A DNA stretch of 42,279 nt from Mollicutes bacterium (GCA_003553945.1 PWEL01000005.1:1-42279); one strand, 5' to 3'. Positions 34,046 to 41,760 are shown, numbered from the stretch's first letter. Program-made: numbers and translations. Notes: generated by a model not told the origin, from the letters alone.

Positions 34046-34717
34046 TCACTCCCTTTCAGTGGCGGTGTGCGCCTTTTTATACGTCTCCTGAAAAAGCTTG
34101 GAAAAGCGTCTGACGGATTTCTCGGTCGCTTGATGCTTGAACAGCGACCACAGTATCTTCGGTTTCACTGTCGCCATGTGCGCACCGTTCGCAAGCGCTG
34201 ACTCGACCAGGGGCGGGGAGTCGAAAGAAGCGGCGAGAATCGTCACATCCAGCCCCTCTTTGTCAACCTTGTCGCGCAGGGACTTGATCAGATCGATCGG
34301 CGAAAGGCCTTCCTTGATCAACCGCTGTACATAGACAACGAGAGTTCCGGCGCCGCACTCGACGCTCATCATCCCCTGATGGAAATTGGACACGGCGGTC
34401 GCGGCGATCTCCGTATCGCCCTTCAGCCGGCGCATGAGCTTGAACCCTTCGCGGGTCGTGGGGACCTTGAGCACGAAAGAGCGCTTCAATCGCTCTTTGA
34501 ACAATGAGACTTCCTGCATCATGGCCTCCACGCTCTCTGCATTCACCTGGACATATACCGGATTCGGAGCGATAGCATCAGAAAGTGCATTCACTCGATT
34601 GAAGAAATGCGCGTTCTCTTTTGCGATCAGGGAAGGGTTCGTGGTTACGCCCCTGAATTCAAAGACCGTAACGAGTTCTTTGACAATCTCCGTATCGGCG
34701 GTGTCGATGAGATACAT
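34046..34717 (-). CDS. Transaldolase-like protein (fructose-6-phosphate aldolase/TalC family)
   Basis: 223 residues, the short form of the transaldolase barrel. MYLIDTADTE and VTTNPSLIAKE at the start and the Schiff-base lysine K84 in VLKVPTTREG are diagnostic of the family. The later AASFDSPPLVESALANGAHMATVKPKILWSLFKH region also fits, but several family positions look divergent, for example FDSPPLV where aldolases read RVGR-like residues. Activity as fructose-6-phosphate aldolase, transaldolase or other is unclear. ATG 34717 is better spaced from AAAGGGGGA than ATG 34723. It lies in an operon with the phosphatase. Confidence 0.85.
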   Translation of the reverse strand: MYLIDTADTEIVKELVTVFEFRGVTTNPSLIAKENAHFFNRVNALSDAIAPNPVYVQVNAESVEAMMQEVSLFKERLKRSFVLKVPTTREGFKLMRRLKGDTEIAATAVSNFHQGMMSVECGAGTLVVYVQRLIKEGLSPIDLIKSLRDKVDKEGLDVTILAASFDSPPLVESALANGAHMATVKPKILWSLFKHQATEKSVRRFSKLFQETYKKAHTATERE

Positions 34718-34765
34718 GGTCATTCCCCCTTTATTTCATGATAACGTCTATCCGGAAAAAAGCGA

Positions 34766-34792
34766 ACAAAAAACCGTCCACGAAGGACGGTC
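34766..34792 (-). terminator. Intrinsic terminator of the carbamate kinase gene
   Basis: ACCGTCC/GGACGGT with a 5-base loop and a minus-strand run of six T. Confidence 0.88.
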
Positions 34793-34794
34793 AT

Positions 34795-35730
34795 TCATTC
34801 ATAGTAGACAACAGTGCCTTTTTCGCCCTTTATGGCCTCGGCCGCATCCTCCAGACTAGCGATGATTGCCTGGGCATCCTGCTTGCCGCTGACGAAATCG
34901 ATCGAGGCCTCGACCTTCGGAAGCATGCTTCCCCTGGCGAAATGCCCTTCATTGATATACGCTTTCGCCTCGCTCGTCGACATGCGATCGATATCCTTCT
35001 GTTCAGGAGTGCCGAAGTTCAGCGAGACGCGTTCGACGGCGGTAAGGATGATGAACGCGTCCGCATTGATCAATTGCGCGAGCGTGGCGCTTGAAGAGTC
35101 CTTGTCGATCACGGCGGGGACACCGCGGAGTGTCCCATCGTCCTCGCGCACGACCGGAATGCCGCCGCCGCCCGAAGCGATGACAATGTTTTCATTATCG
35201 ATAAGCTGTTTGATGCTGTTCTTCTCGACAATGTCGCTGGGTTTCGGACTCGCGACTACCTGGCGGTAACCGCGGCCGCTGTCTTCGACGAATGGAAGGC
35301 CGGTCTCCTTCTTGAGCGCTTCGGCCTCATCCTTGCTATAGAAGGCGCCGATCGGCTTCGAGGGTCTATCGAACGCTTCATCGTCCGAATCGACTAAAGT
35401 CTGCGTCACTACGGTGGCTACAGGCCGGAAGATGCCTCTTGCTTCAAGAGCGTTCCGGATGGCGCTCTGAAGGTGAAACCCGATATACCCCTGACTCATG
35501 GCGCCACATTCAGGAAGGGGCATGCGAGGGATGGCGTCTTTCACACGGTTCGCCTCTTCAAAGGCACTCTGGATCATGCCGACTTGCGGGCCGTTTCCGT
35601 GCACGATGACCACATCATGTTTCTGTTCGACCAGGTCGGCGATGCTCTCAGAGGTGTTCTTCACAAGCTCCTTCTGTTCTTCGGGTGTCTTTCCCAGGGC
35701 GTTCCCGCCCAATGCAACTACGATTCTCAT
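34795..35730 (-). CDS. arcC: Carbamate kinase
   Basis: Makes ATP from carbamoyl phosphate, or the reverse. 311 residues, typical length. Family motifs: VVALGGNALG at the start, VIVHGNGPQVG, the long AMSQGYIGFHLQSAI stretch, IASGGGGIPVV and VIDKDSSSATLAQLINAD. ATG 35730 is chosen because AGGAG precedes it by about 9 bases; the frame runs to a TTG at 35748. No arginine deiminase or ornithine carbamoyltransferase gene is nearby, so the source of carbamoyl phosphate (arginine, agmatine, allantoin, or none) is not visible here. It is monocistronic with its own promoter and terminator. Confidence 0.95.
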   Translation of the reverse strand: MRIVVALGGNALGKTPEEQKELVKNTSESIADLVEQKHDVVIVHGNGPQVGMIQSAFEEANRVKDAIPRMPLPECGAMSQGYIGFHLQSAIRNALEARGIFRPVATVVTQTLVDSDDEAFDRPSKPIGAFYSKDEAEALKKETGLPFVEDSGRGYRQVVASPKPSDIVEKNSIKQLIDNENIVIASGGGGIPVVREDDGTLRGVPAVIDKDSSSATLAQLINADAFIILTAVERVSLNFGTPEQKDIDRMSTSEAKAYINEGHFARGSMLPKVEASIDFVSGKQDAQAIIASLEDAAEAIKGEKGTVVYYE

Positions 35731-35768
35731 AAGATGTCTCCTCTCCAATCAAAAAAGGGTTGTATTTA

Positions 35769-35803
35769 TGTTTCATTTTGTTTCATCATAAGGTTTAAGT
35801 CAA
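35769..35803 (-). promoter_or_regulatory. arcC promoter with TGTTTCAT direct repeats
   Basis: On the minus strand TTGACT (35798-35803), 17 bases, CAAAAT (35775-35780). Two exact plus-strand copies of TGTTTCAT (35769-35776 and 35779-35786), 10 bases apart, cover the -10, a layout suited to a dimeric regulator. Confidence 0.55.
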
Positions 35804-35826
35804 ACTCAGAACATAAGAGGCGATGC

Positions 35827-36207
35827 CTACAGGACCTCCCCGTAGAGCACATAAAAAGCCATCTTGATGTCCTCGTCCAATACATGGGCTTCGAGCAGCG
35901 TCTCTACAGCGTTCTCGCGCTCGAAATCTTCAATGTCGCGCTTCATGGCCTCGTAGCGACGTCGCGCCTCCTCCGAAGGGGAGGTGTGGCGTCTTTTCCG
36001 CATGAAAAGATGCATGGCGTATACTTCTGTCAAAACATCCCCGGACACTTTAAGAAGGCGTTTTTTCAATTTGCGGCGCTCTTTGAAATAACGCTTGTTC
36101 GGGACATGCCTGAGGCCGGTCTCTTCTGCGTGCCTATGCATCTCGAACCGCATCTTTTCAACGTGCCGGACGATTTTCAAAAGCATCTTTCTCTTGGTTC
36201 TGTTCAT
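35827..36207 (-). CDS. Small basic helical protein of unknown function
   Basis: 126 residues, no recognised domain. It is strongly basic in the first 80 residues (many K, R and H) and acidic towards the end, predicted mostly helical, without membrane segment or signal peptide. It starts one base after the stop of the bacterial-PH-domain membrane protein, with no strong ribosome site, so translation is probably coupled. That supports it as a real gene working with the membrane protein. The low-confidence alternative is that it is an unused frame, but the exact junction and full-length open frame argue against that. Confidence 0.65.
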   Translation of the reverse strand: MNRTKRKMLLKIVRHVEKMRFEMHRHAEETGLRHVPNKRYFKERRKLKKRLLKVSGDVLTEVYAMHLFMRKRRHTSPSEEARRRYEAMKRDIEDFERENAVETLLEAHVLDEDIKMAFYVLYGEVL

Positions 36208-36208
36208 A

Positions 36209-36667
36209 TCAATCCACGGAGAAAAAGTGCTCTACGAATTCATACGGGCGACGGGCATACTCAAAACGGACGGAATCAAGACCGGCCATGTTCACTTCTA
36301 TATGACCATATTTCAAGAGTCTTCCGAACCTGGTCGTCCTTACCTTCATATTGATGACCTTGTCAAGAGGAATATGCATATCCTGTCTTACAGCCGCTCT
36401 CTCCCGATAGATGATGCGCAGGTTCGTCAGTTCGATACGCTTTTTGCGAACTCTGAATATATAACCGATATACAAGATGAAATACACAGCGATCAATGCG
36501 TAGAATAGATATTGAAGCATCGCGTCCTGAAATTCCAGAAAAGCCATGTACGCCACAGCCACGATGATGAGAAGATAAAGCATCATAAACTTTCTGAACG
36601 GAAACAAAAAAGCGCGCCAAAGCGACATCTTGATGACCATCAGGGTTTCTTCATTGCGTTCAGCCAT
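36209..36667 (-). CDS. Membrane protein with bacterial PH-like domain (bPH2)
   Basis: 152 residues. Two membrane segments (about 26-46 and 50-72) are followed by a beta-rich cytosolic domain (85-150) with LTNLRIIYRE, MHIPLDKVINMKVR and RLLKYGHIEVN, the usual pattern of YdbS/YdbT-like bacterial PH domains. The role in this family is not well defined; some members protect against antimicrobial peptides. GGGGGGGA precedes ATG 36667. It is first in a two-gene unit with the 126-residue protein, with an extended -10 promoter upstream. Confidence 0.75.
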   Translation of the reverse strand: MAERNEETLMVIKMSLWRAFLFPFRKFMMLYLLIIVAVAYMAFLEFQDAMLQYLFYALIAVYFILYIGYIFRVRKKRIELTNLRIIYRERAAVRQDMHIPLDKVINMKVRTTRFGRLLKYGHIEVNMAGLDSVRFEYARRPYEFVEHFFSVD

Positions 36668-36697
36668 GTCCCCCCCGCCTCTCTTATCAATATATCC

Positions 36698-36706
36698 ATT
36701 ATATCA
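36698..36706 (-). promoter_or_regulatory. Extended -10 promoter of the PH-domain gene
   Basis: TGATATAAT on the minus strand. A short palindrome TGCAT-ACG-ATGCA (36713-36725) lies at the -35 side. Confidence 0.55.
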
Positions 36707-36732
36707 TCTCAATGCATACGATGCACTGTCGA

Positions 36733-37548
36733 TCAGTCCGTCGTTTCATAAGTGTAATCATTCCGTTTCAACAGAATGAACAATGTGAGGGTTGAAATGA
36801 AGATCACGCTGGCTCCTAAGAGTTCAATGGACTCCTCCATGGGGAAATCGAGCAGGAAAAAACCTATGGGATGGCCGAAAGTGTCCTGAGCATAAGCTTC
36901 GGCGATCTGCCACACATCCATATGCATCACATCGAGCCGATCAACAAGCGCTGTACCTACCTGGGTATACCAACCGAACATATGGCGGGACGCAGACAGC
37001 ATGGCGCCGGCGCCATAGAGGACATAACCCGCTATAAGCCATTTGAAGGCCTTTGGATAAGCGAAAAGGACCCGTCTCAATTTATAGACCGAAAGCAGCA
37101 TCAAAACACCGAACAGTGCATAGAGTCCGACCTCGACACCGATGCCGAGCCAGGAAGTCAAACGCTCCTCCACTCCGAAAACCCCTGTCACAAAGCCGCG
37201 GAGGGAATGGCGGAGATTGCCCGTATCCTCGAGCAGTAAAAGACCGACTGCTACGCCGAAGAGCAAAAAGGCGCGCCAGTGTACATCCTTTTTCACCAGC
37301 ATGACGCCCAGCATCGTCCCAGCGAGCAGGATCGTGCCGGTGTTCGACGCATACTGCAGAATCTCCGTAACACCCTCCTCCTGAAAGAGCACAAACCAGA
37401 TAAGTGGGGCGGTATCCACTCTGTCCTCCATGAGGGACTGCAAATCGAACACATTCAGAAAATCAACCAATAGGACAGCCAAAAAGACCAGTATAAGATA
37501 CGAAACAATTAAAATGAACAGCACTCTGGAAACCTTCGGTGTTTTCAT
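36733..37548 (-). CDS. Multi-span membrane protein of unknown function
   Basis: 271 residues with about seven hydrophobic segments (near 8-30, 68-85, 92-108, 135-155, 168-190, 240-265 and one weaker). I recognise no family. The loop between segments 1 and 2 contains acidic residues (DLQSLMEDRVDTAP), and a long loop near 190-235 is rich in H, M and D. ATG 37548 is preferred over ATG 37566 because GAAAGGGG lies between them. It is divergent from the aminomutase gene, with its own promoter, and is separated from the PH-domain gene by 65 bases. No function is offered. Confidence 0.75.
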   Translation of the reverse strand: MKTPKVSRVLFILIVSYLILVFLAVLLVDFLNVFDLQSLMEDRVDTAPLIWFVLFQEEGVTEILQYASNTGTILLAGTMLGVMLVKKDVHWRAFLLFGVAVGLLLLEDTGNLRHSLRGFVTGVFGVEERLTSWLGIGVEVGLYALFGVLMLLSVYKLRRVLFAYPKAFKWLIAGYVLYGAGAMLSASRHMFGWYTQVGTALVDRLDVMHMDVWQIAEAYAQDTFGHPIGFFLLDFPMEESIELLGASVIFISTLTLFILLKRNDYTYETTD

Positions 37549-37574
37549 GCAACAAACCCCTTTCATTTCTTATA

Positions 37575-37602
37575 ATTATATACGAAAACGATGACATTTA
37601 AA
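37575..37602 (-). promoter_or_regulatory. Promoter of the multi-span membrane protein gene
   Basis: On the minus strand TTTAAA (37597-37602), 16 bases, TATAAT (37575-37580). Confidence 0.6.
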
Positions 37603-37617
37603 AGCATCTTCCGCCAT

Positions 37618-37646
37618 TTGCCAGGGAATAGGGATTATAATATAAT
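37618..37646 (+). promoter_or_regulatory. Promoter of the aminomutase/EIIA-like operon
   Basis: TTGCCA (37618-37623), 17 bases, consensus TATAAT (37641-37646), 36 bases before the start. Confidence 0.75.
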
Positions 37647-37681
37647 ATAGACATCCATCCTTAAGAAGAAAGGGTGAAACA

Positions 37682-38947
37682 ATGTCCGAAGACAAAAGAA
37701 CCGTCGCCCAGCAACGGGCAAAGACACTTAAAGGACGTATTGAAGACTATCTCGAGGCACGGGAGGACATACCCCGCGGCCTTTACATGCAAAAAAGCCT
37801 GCAAGAAAGAAAACAACGCATCCTCGAGATCCTCGGAGGCAGCGAAGAGGATTGGAACGACTACCGCTGGCAGCTCGCCAACCGCATCAATGACGTGGAC
37901 ACGCTGAAGAGAATCATCTCCCTCACAGACGATGAGACCAATGCCATCCGGAAAGTGGACAAGCTCTTCCGCTGGTCCATATCACCCTACTACCTCTCAC
38001 TCATAAACCCCGACGAAGTATTCGACCCCGTCAAACTCATGGCCATGCCCACCTTCCTCGAAATAGAGGACACCTACAGCGACCTTGACCCGATGGGCGA
38101 GGAGTACACCAACCCCGCCGGCAGCATCACGCGCCGCTACCCGGACCGCCTCATCATCAACGTCACCAATGAATGCGCGATGTACTGCCGCTACTGCCAG
38201 CGCCGCAGAAACATCGGCGAGAAGGATGAAGCCAAACCGAAGGAGGAAGTGCAGGCTTCGATCGACTATATCAGAGATCATGAAGAGATCCGCGACGTCC
38301 TCATCACCGGCGGCGACCCCTTCACACTCTCCGATGGCCGTCTCGAATGGATCATAAGCCAGCTCTACGAGATCGACCATGTCGAATACATACGCCTCGG
38401 CTCCCGCACGCCCGTCACCATGCCTCAGCGCATCACCGATGACCTTGTAGACATGCTCAAGAAGTACCACCCCATCTACATCAACACGCATTTCAACCAT
38501 CCGATGGAGATCACAGACACCTCAAAAGCGGCATGCGAAAAGCTCGCCGATGCCGGCATCCCCCTCGGCAACCAGGCCGTTCTCCTCAACGGCATCAACA
38601 ACGACAAGTTCGTCATGCGCTCGCTCAACCACGAGCTCTTGAAGATCCGCGTCAAGCCCTATTATCTCTTCCACGCCAAGGCCGTCCGCGGCACAAGGCA
38701 TTTCAACACCAACATCGACGACGGCATAGAGATCATGGAGTACCTGCGCGGCTATACATCCGGAATGGCGATCCCGACATATATCGTCAACGCCCCGGGC
38801 GGGAAAGGCAAGACCCCCATTCTTCCGGAATATCTTGTCTCGAGGGGCAAGGACCATTTCACCATCCGCACCTGGGAAGGTGAAGTGCTCACCCACGAAA
38901 ACCACCCCACCATCGACATCAAATCCATCCTGAAAAAGCAGTCCTGA
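37682..38947 (+). CDS. eam: Radical SAM aminomutase, most likely glutamate 2,3-aminomutase
   Basis: 421 residues of the KamA family, using SAM, a [4Fe-4S] cluster and PLP. The cluster cysteines are C165, C169 and C172 (CAMYCRYC), GGDP is at 210-213, and the PLP lysine is K377 in APGGKGKTP. In lysine 2,3-aminomutase two aspartates (D293 and D330 of the clostridial enzyme) hold the substrate's side-chain amino group. Here the aligned residues are K333 (LFHAKAVRG) and N370 (YIVNAPGG), the exchange described for glutamate 2,3-aminomutase. The product would then be beta-glutamate, a compatible solute. The gene is followed 28 bases later by an EIIA-like gene. Family assignment is firm; substrate rests on these two residues. 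Confidence 0.85.
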   Translation: MSEDKRTVAQQRAKTLKGRIEDYLEAREDIPRGLYMQKSLQERKQRILEILGGSEEDWNDYRWQLANRINDVDTLKRIISLTDDETNAIRKVDKLFRWSISPYYLSLINPDEVFDPVKLMAMPTFLEIEDTYSDLDPMGEEYTNPAGSITRRYPDRLIINVTNECAMYCRYCQRRRNIGEKDEAKPKEEVQASIDYIRDHEEIRDVLITGGDPFTLSDGRLEWIISQLYEIDHVEYIRLGSRTPVTMPQRITDDLVDMLKKYHPIYINTHFNHPMEITDTSKAACEKLADAGIPLGNQAVLLNGINNDKFVMRSLNHELLKIRVKPYYLFHAKAVRGTRHFNTNIDDGIEIMEYLRGYTSGMAIPTYIVNAPGGKGKTPILPEYLVSRGKDHFTIRTWEGEVLTHENHPTIDIKSILKKQS

Positions 38948-38975
38948 TAAATCCCACGAAAGGGAGGCATCTCCC

Positions 38976-39422
38976 ATGAAGCGCACCTTCAACATGCCAT
39001 TGAAAGGGACCGTCCAGCCGATCGAGAACGCAGGGAACGAGATATTTTCGGAAAAAAGACGTGGGGACGGTTTTCTCGTCAGTCCTTCTGAAGGCTATGT
39101 CTATGCGCCTTTCAGAGGCGTGATCACGGGGACGAGCCCAACCAAGCACACCATCATCATCGAGGACGCCGACGAGGTCCAGATGCTCATCCAGGTGAGC
39201 ATCGACGACGAGGTGCCGCTCGAAGAGGCGTTCGTCCAGCATGTCAAGCAGAACGAAGTCATCGAAAAAGGCGAGCTCATCCTCGAATTCGACCCGAAGC
39301 TGCTTGAGGAAAGAGGTTATTCAACCACTACCGCCGTCATATTCCTCGGCAAGACATTCAAAAAGAAAAAGACGCGAAGACGCATCAATAGAAGCGTACG
39401 CGCCAAAGTGCATTCCGACTGA
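38976..39422 (+). CDS. EIIA(Glc)-like protein lacking the phosphorylated histidine
   Basis: 148 residues with the fold pattern of the glucose PTS EIIA domain: GDGFLVSPSEGYVYAPFRGVI, PTKHTIIIED, IDDEV, GELILEFDPKLLEERGYST. In active EIIA the phosphate acceptor H90 (E. coli numbering) lies in the HFGID motif. Here the aligned segment reads LIQVSIDDEV, so the acceptor is Q73; the helper histidine is kept (H58). It cannot be a normal phosphocarrier and is better seen as a regulatory or structural relative. A basic tail (about 128-146, KKKKTRRRINR) is extra to the family. SD GGGAGG precedes ATG 38976. It is in an operon with the aminomutase. Confidence 0.85.
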   Translation: MKRTFNMPLKGTVQPIENAGNEIFSEKRRGDGFLVSPSEGYVYAPFRGVITGTSPTKHTIIIEDADEVQMLIQVSIDDEVPLEEAFVQHVKQNEVIEKGELILEFDPKLLEERGYSTTTAVIFLGKTFKKKKTRRRINRSVRAKVHSD

Positions 39423-39460
39423 GCCGGCATGAAAAAAGCCGGCTTTTTTCATGCCGGCTC
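39421..39460. terminator. 40-base perfect palindrome acting as bidirectional terminator
   Basis: The whole of 39421-39460 equals its own reverse complement. GCCGGC occurs three times, separated by A6 and T6 runs. Either outer GCCGGC can pair with the central one, followed by six T, giving an intrinsic terminator on each strand for the convergent EIIA-like and galU genes. Confidence 0.9.
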
Positions 39461-39464
39461 CCGT

Positions 39465-40331
39465 TCATAGTTTGAGTGATCTGAGATATTCCTTGAAGCT
39501 TTCCTTGAGGGAGGGATCCCTGAGAGCGAACTCCACAGTCGCCTGCAGGAATCCCTGCTTGTCGCCGACGTCATAGCGTCTGCCCTTGAAATCATACGCG
39601 TACATGGACCTTTTTTCCGACAAGGTGAGCAAGGCGTCGGTGATCTGGATTTCATTGCCTTTGCCCGGCGGTGTCTTTTTAAGAACGGGGAATATATCGG
39701 GACTGATGACATAGCGCCCGAGCACAGCGACATTCGAAGGCGCTTCTTCAACACCGGGCTTCTCGATCAGGCCGTTGACGGTGTATAGCCTCTCATCCAC
39801 TTGTTCACCATCGACAATGCCGTATTTGACGACATCCTCGCGGGGGACTGTCTGTACACCGAGGATCGACGCGTCATGTGTCTCGTAGGCATCGATGAGC
39901 TGCTTGAGGCAGGGGTCCCCCTCGTGATACACTACATCGTCGCCGAGAAGCACGGCGAAGGGTTCGTCGCCGACAAATCGCTCGGCCTTCAAGACGGCAT
40001 GGCCCAGCCCCTTCGGCTCCTTCTGCCTCACGGTATGGATGTTGGCGAGGTCCGAGATCGAGCGCACGGTCTTCAAAAGGTCCTCTTTCTCCTTCTTCTG
40101 CAGTTCGAGTTCGAGCTCGACAGAACGGTCGAAGTGATCCTCGATCGATGTCTTATGACGCCCCAGGATGATGAGGATATCCTCGATTCCGCTCTCGACC
40201 GCCTCCTCGACGACATATTGAAGCGTCGGCTTGTCGACGACCGGAAGCATCTCCTTGGGAATCGCCTTGGTCGCGGGCAGGAATCGTGTCCCCAGCCCCG
40301 CGGCCGGTATGACTGCTTTTCTGACTTTCAT
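39465..40331 (-). CDS. galU: UTP-glucose-1-phosphate uridylyltransferase
   Basis: Makes UDP-glucose for envelope glycolipids and polysaccharides. 288 residues, normal length. The nucleotide-binding PAAGLGTRFLPATKAIPKEM is complete, followed by VDKPTLQYVVEEA, the LLGDD metal-binding aspartates, GLIEKP and AVLGRYVISPDIF, all diagnostic. SD AAAGGGGA precedes ATG 40331. It lies 17 bases after the Nudix gene's stop region and is probably co-transcribed with it. The gene ends at the shared palindrome. Confidence 0.97.
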   Translation of the reverse strand: MKVRKAVIPAAGLGTRFLPATKAIPKEMLPVVDKPTLQYVVEEAVESGIEDILIILGRHKTSIEDHFDRSVELELELQKKEKEDLLKTVRSISDLANIHTVRQKEPKGLGHAVLKAERFVGDEPFAVLLGDDVVYHEGDPCLKQLIDAYETHDASILGVQTVPREDVVKYGIVDGEQVDERLYTVNGLIEKPGVEEAPSNVAVLGRYVISPDIFPVLKKTPPGKGNEIQITDALLTLSEKRSMYAYDFKGRRYDVGDKQGFLQATVEFALRDPSLKESFKEYLRSLKL

Positions 40332-40348
40332 TCTATCCCCTTTCCGTA

Positions 40349-40879
40349 CTATATTTTATCCATCTTCAAAAGCATCTCCATGACGCGCATCTCCCGTCTG
40401 ACCCAGCTGTTGATGACTGACTTTTTTTCAAGAAGGGAGCGGTTGCGTTCAAAAGCTTCTGAAAGCGTCATAAAGACAGGTTCGAAGCCTAGCGCCTCTT
40501 CATAAGGTTCAAGCTTTTGTGCGCCACGTCCCTCTTCAAGATGACCGACATAATAATGCGATGTCATCTCGAATCGCGCATTGTCCTTCATGATATCCGG
40601 ACGGCGTTCAGTAGTCCTGAGAAGGAAACGCGAAGGGGTGAATGCGCAGCCTGTCTCCTCGAGCACTTCGCGGGATACGGCATCCATGGGGCGTTCGGTA
40701 GCATCCAGGCCGCCGCCGGGGAACTTGTAATCCCCAAGCTTGTTGGTGACCATCAGGAAACGGCCGTCTTTTTCCGCTATCGCACGCACAGCCTTGCGTT
40801 CATGGGTTGTTTCATAATGCAGGCACCGGATCTCTAAAAGCAGCTCAAAAGGTATGCGCAAGGGCTCTTCCTCCTTCAT
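40349..40879 (-). CDS. Nudix hydrolase
   Basis: Hydrolyses a nucleoside diphosphate linked to another group; substrate unknown. The Nudix box is complete: GGLDATERPMDAVSREVLEE followed by TG (G-x5-E-x7-R-E-V-x-E-E-x-G pattern), preceded by YKFPGG. Length from ATG 40879 is 176 residues; GGGAG stands 2-4 bases before it, close but the best ribosome site. ATG 40891 and a TTG at 40918 are alternatives, giving 13 extra residues at most. It is divergent from pcm and upstream of galU. Confidence 0.9.
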   Translation of the reverse strand: MKEEEPLRIPFELLLEIRCLHYETTHERKAVRAIAEKDGRFLMVTNKLGDYKFPGGGLDATERPMDAVSREVLEETGCAFTPSRFLLRTTERRPDIMKDNARFEMTSHYYVGHLEEGRGAQKLEPYEEALGFEPVFMTLSEAFERNRSLLEKKSVINSWVRREMRVMEMLLKMDKI

Positions 40880-40922
40880 TCTCCCTTTCATTCTAACGGT
40901 TCGGGCCAAAAAAGACAAGGCG

Positions 40923-40931
40923 TGTTATACT
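40923..40931 (+). promoter_or_regulatory. Extended -10 promoter of pcm
   Basis: TGTTATACT, an extended -10 with one mismatch, 24 bases before the pcm start. No good -35. Confidence 0.5.
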
Positions 40932-40954
40932 GAAGATAGAGGGGAGGCGAGAGC

Positions 40955-41584
40955 ATGAAAAAAACGCAGCTTGAACTCATGAGGCAGCACATGGTGGAGA
41001 TGCAGCTGAAAAGGCGCGGCATAAGGGATAAGAAGATCCTGGATGCCTTTGCGAAAGTGCCGCGGCATCGTTTTGTCAACCGTTTCCAAAGACGGTTCGC
41101 CTATGAAGACCACCCTCTCCCCATCGGAAGCGGGCAGACCATCTCACAACCCTATATCGTCGCATTGATGAGCGAAGCCCTTAATCTTGAAGGGGGCAAG
41201 AAAGTCCTCGAGATCGGCACCGGTTCAGGCTATCAGACTGCCATCCTCGCCGAGATTGCAGGGGAAGTCTTCACGGTGGAGAACATCTCAAAATTGCAAG
41301 CGCAAGCGAAAGGGACCCTTGACGACATCGGATATGACAATATCACATTCATCGAAGGGGACGGAAAAAAGGGTTACTCGGAATCGGCGCCTTACGACGC
41401 TATCCTGGTTACCGCCGCAGCAAAAAAAATCCCCAAGGACCTTTACGAACAGCTCGAAGAGGGCGGCATCATGGTCATCCCTCTGGGCGGCATGTTCATG
41501 CAGTCGCTATATCGTATAGAAAAGCGAGACGGCAGCTATGACAAACACGACCTGGGCGGAGTTAGATTCGTGCCGTTGAGATGA
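40955..41584 (+). CDS. pcm: Protein-L-isoaspartate O-methyltransferase
   Basis: Starts the repair of isoaspartyl damage in ageing proteins using SAM. 209 residues, usual length. The N-terminal VPRHRFV, substrate-site GSGQTISQPYIVALM, SAM-binding VLEIGTGSGYQTAIL, acidic VEN, DGKKGY and the C-terminal GGIMVIPLG are all present. ATG 40955 follows GAGGGGAGGCGAG. It is monocistronic. No terminator follows directly; the next plus-strand terminator is 235 bases downstream. Confidence 0.95.
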   Translation: MKKTQLELMRQHMVEMQLKRRGIRDKKILDAFAKVPRHRFVNRFQRRFAYEDHPLPIGSGQTISQPYIVALMSEALNLEGGKKVLEIGTGSGYQTAILAEIAGEVFTVENISKLQAQAKGTLDDIGYDNITFIEGDGKKGYSESAPYDAILVTAAAKKIPKDLYEQLEEGGIMVIPLGGMFMQSLYRIEKRDGSYDKHDLGGVRFVPLR

Positions 41585-41725
41585 TAAAACCTATACCATA
41601 ACGTTGTTATTATAAACCATATATCTAATATCTGATTATCGTCTAAACCAGTAAACATAGACGAATCGTTGATTGTATTTTTTACATTTCTCAAAAAAAA
41701 TTTATGCTTCATTGCCAATATCAAG

Positions 41726-41754
41726 TTGACTATTATCATCGAATACTGTCTAAT
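41726..41754 (+). promoter_or_regulatory. Promoter of a candidate small RNA
   Basis: TTGACT (41726-41731), 17 bases, TCTAAT (41749-41754). A second consensus TATAAT lies at 41774-41779 with a weaker -35. Confidence 0.55.
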
Positions 41755-41760
41755 TCAATA

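Noticed and set aside
35473-36354. 293-residue open frame on the plus strand
   Set aside because: Crosses three real features on the minus strand, including the arcC promoter; no domain.
37682-38947. Annotation as lysine 2,3-aminomutase
   Set aside because: The two aspartates that bind the lysine side chain are replaced by lysine and asparagine, which fits the glutamate enzyme.
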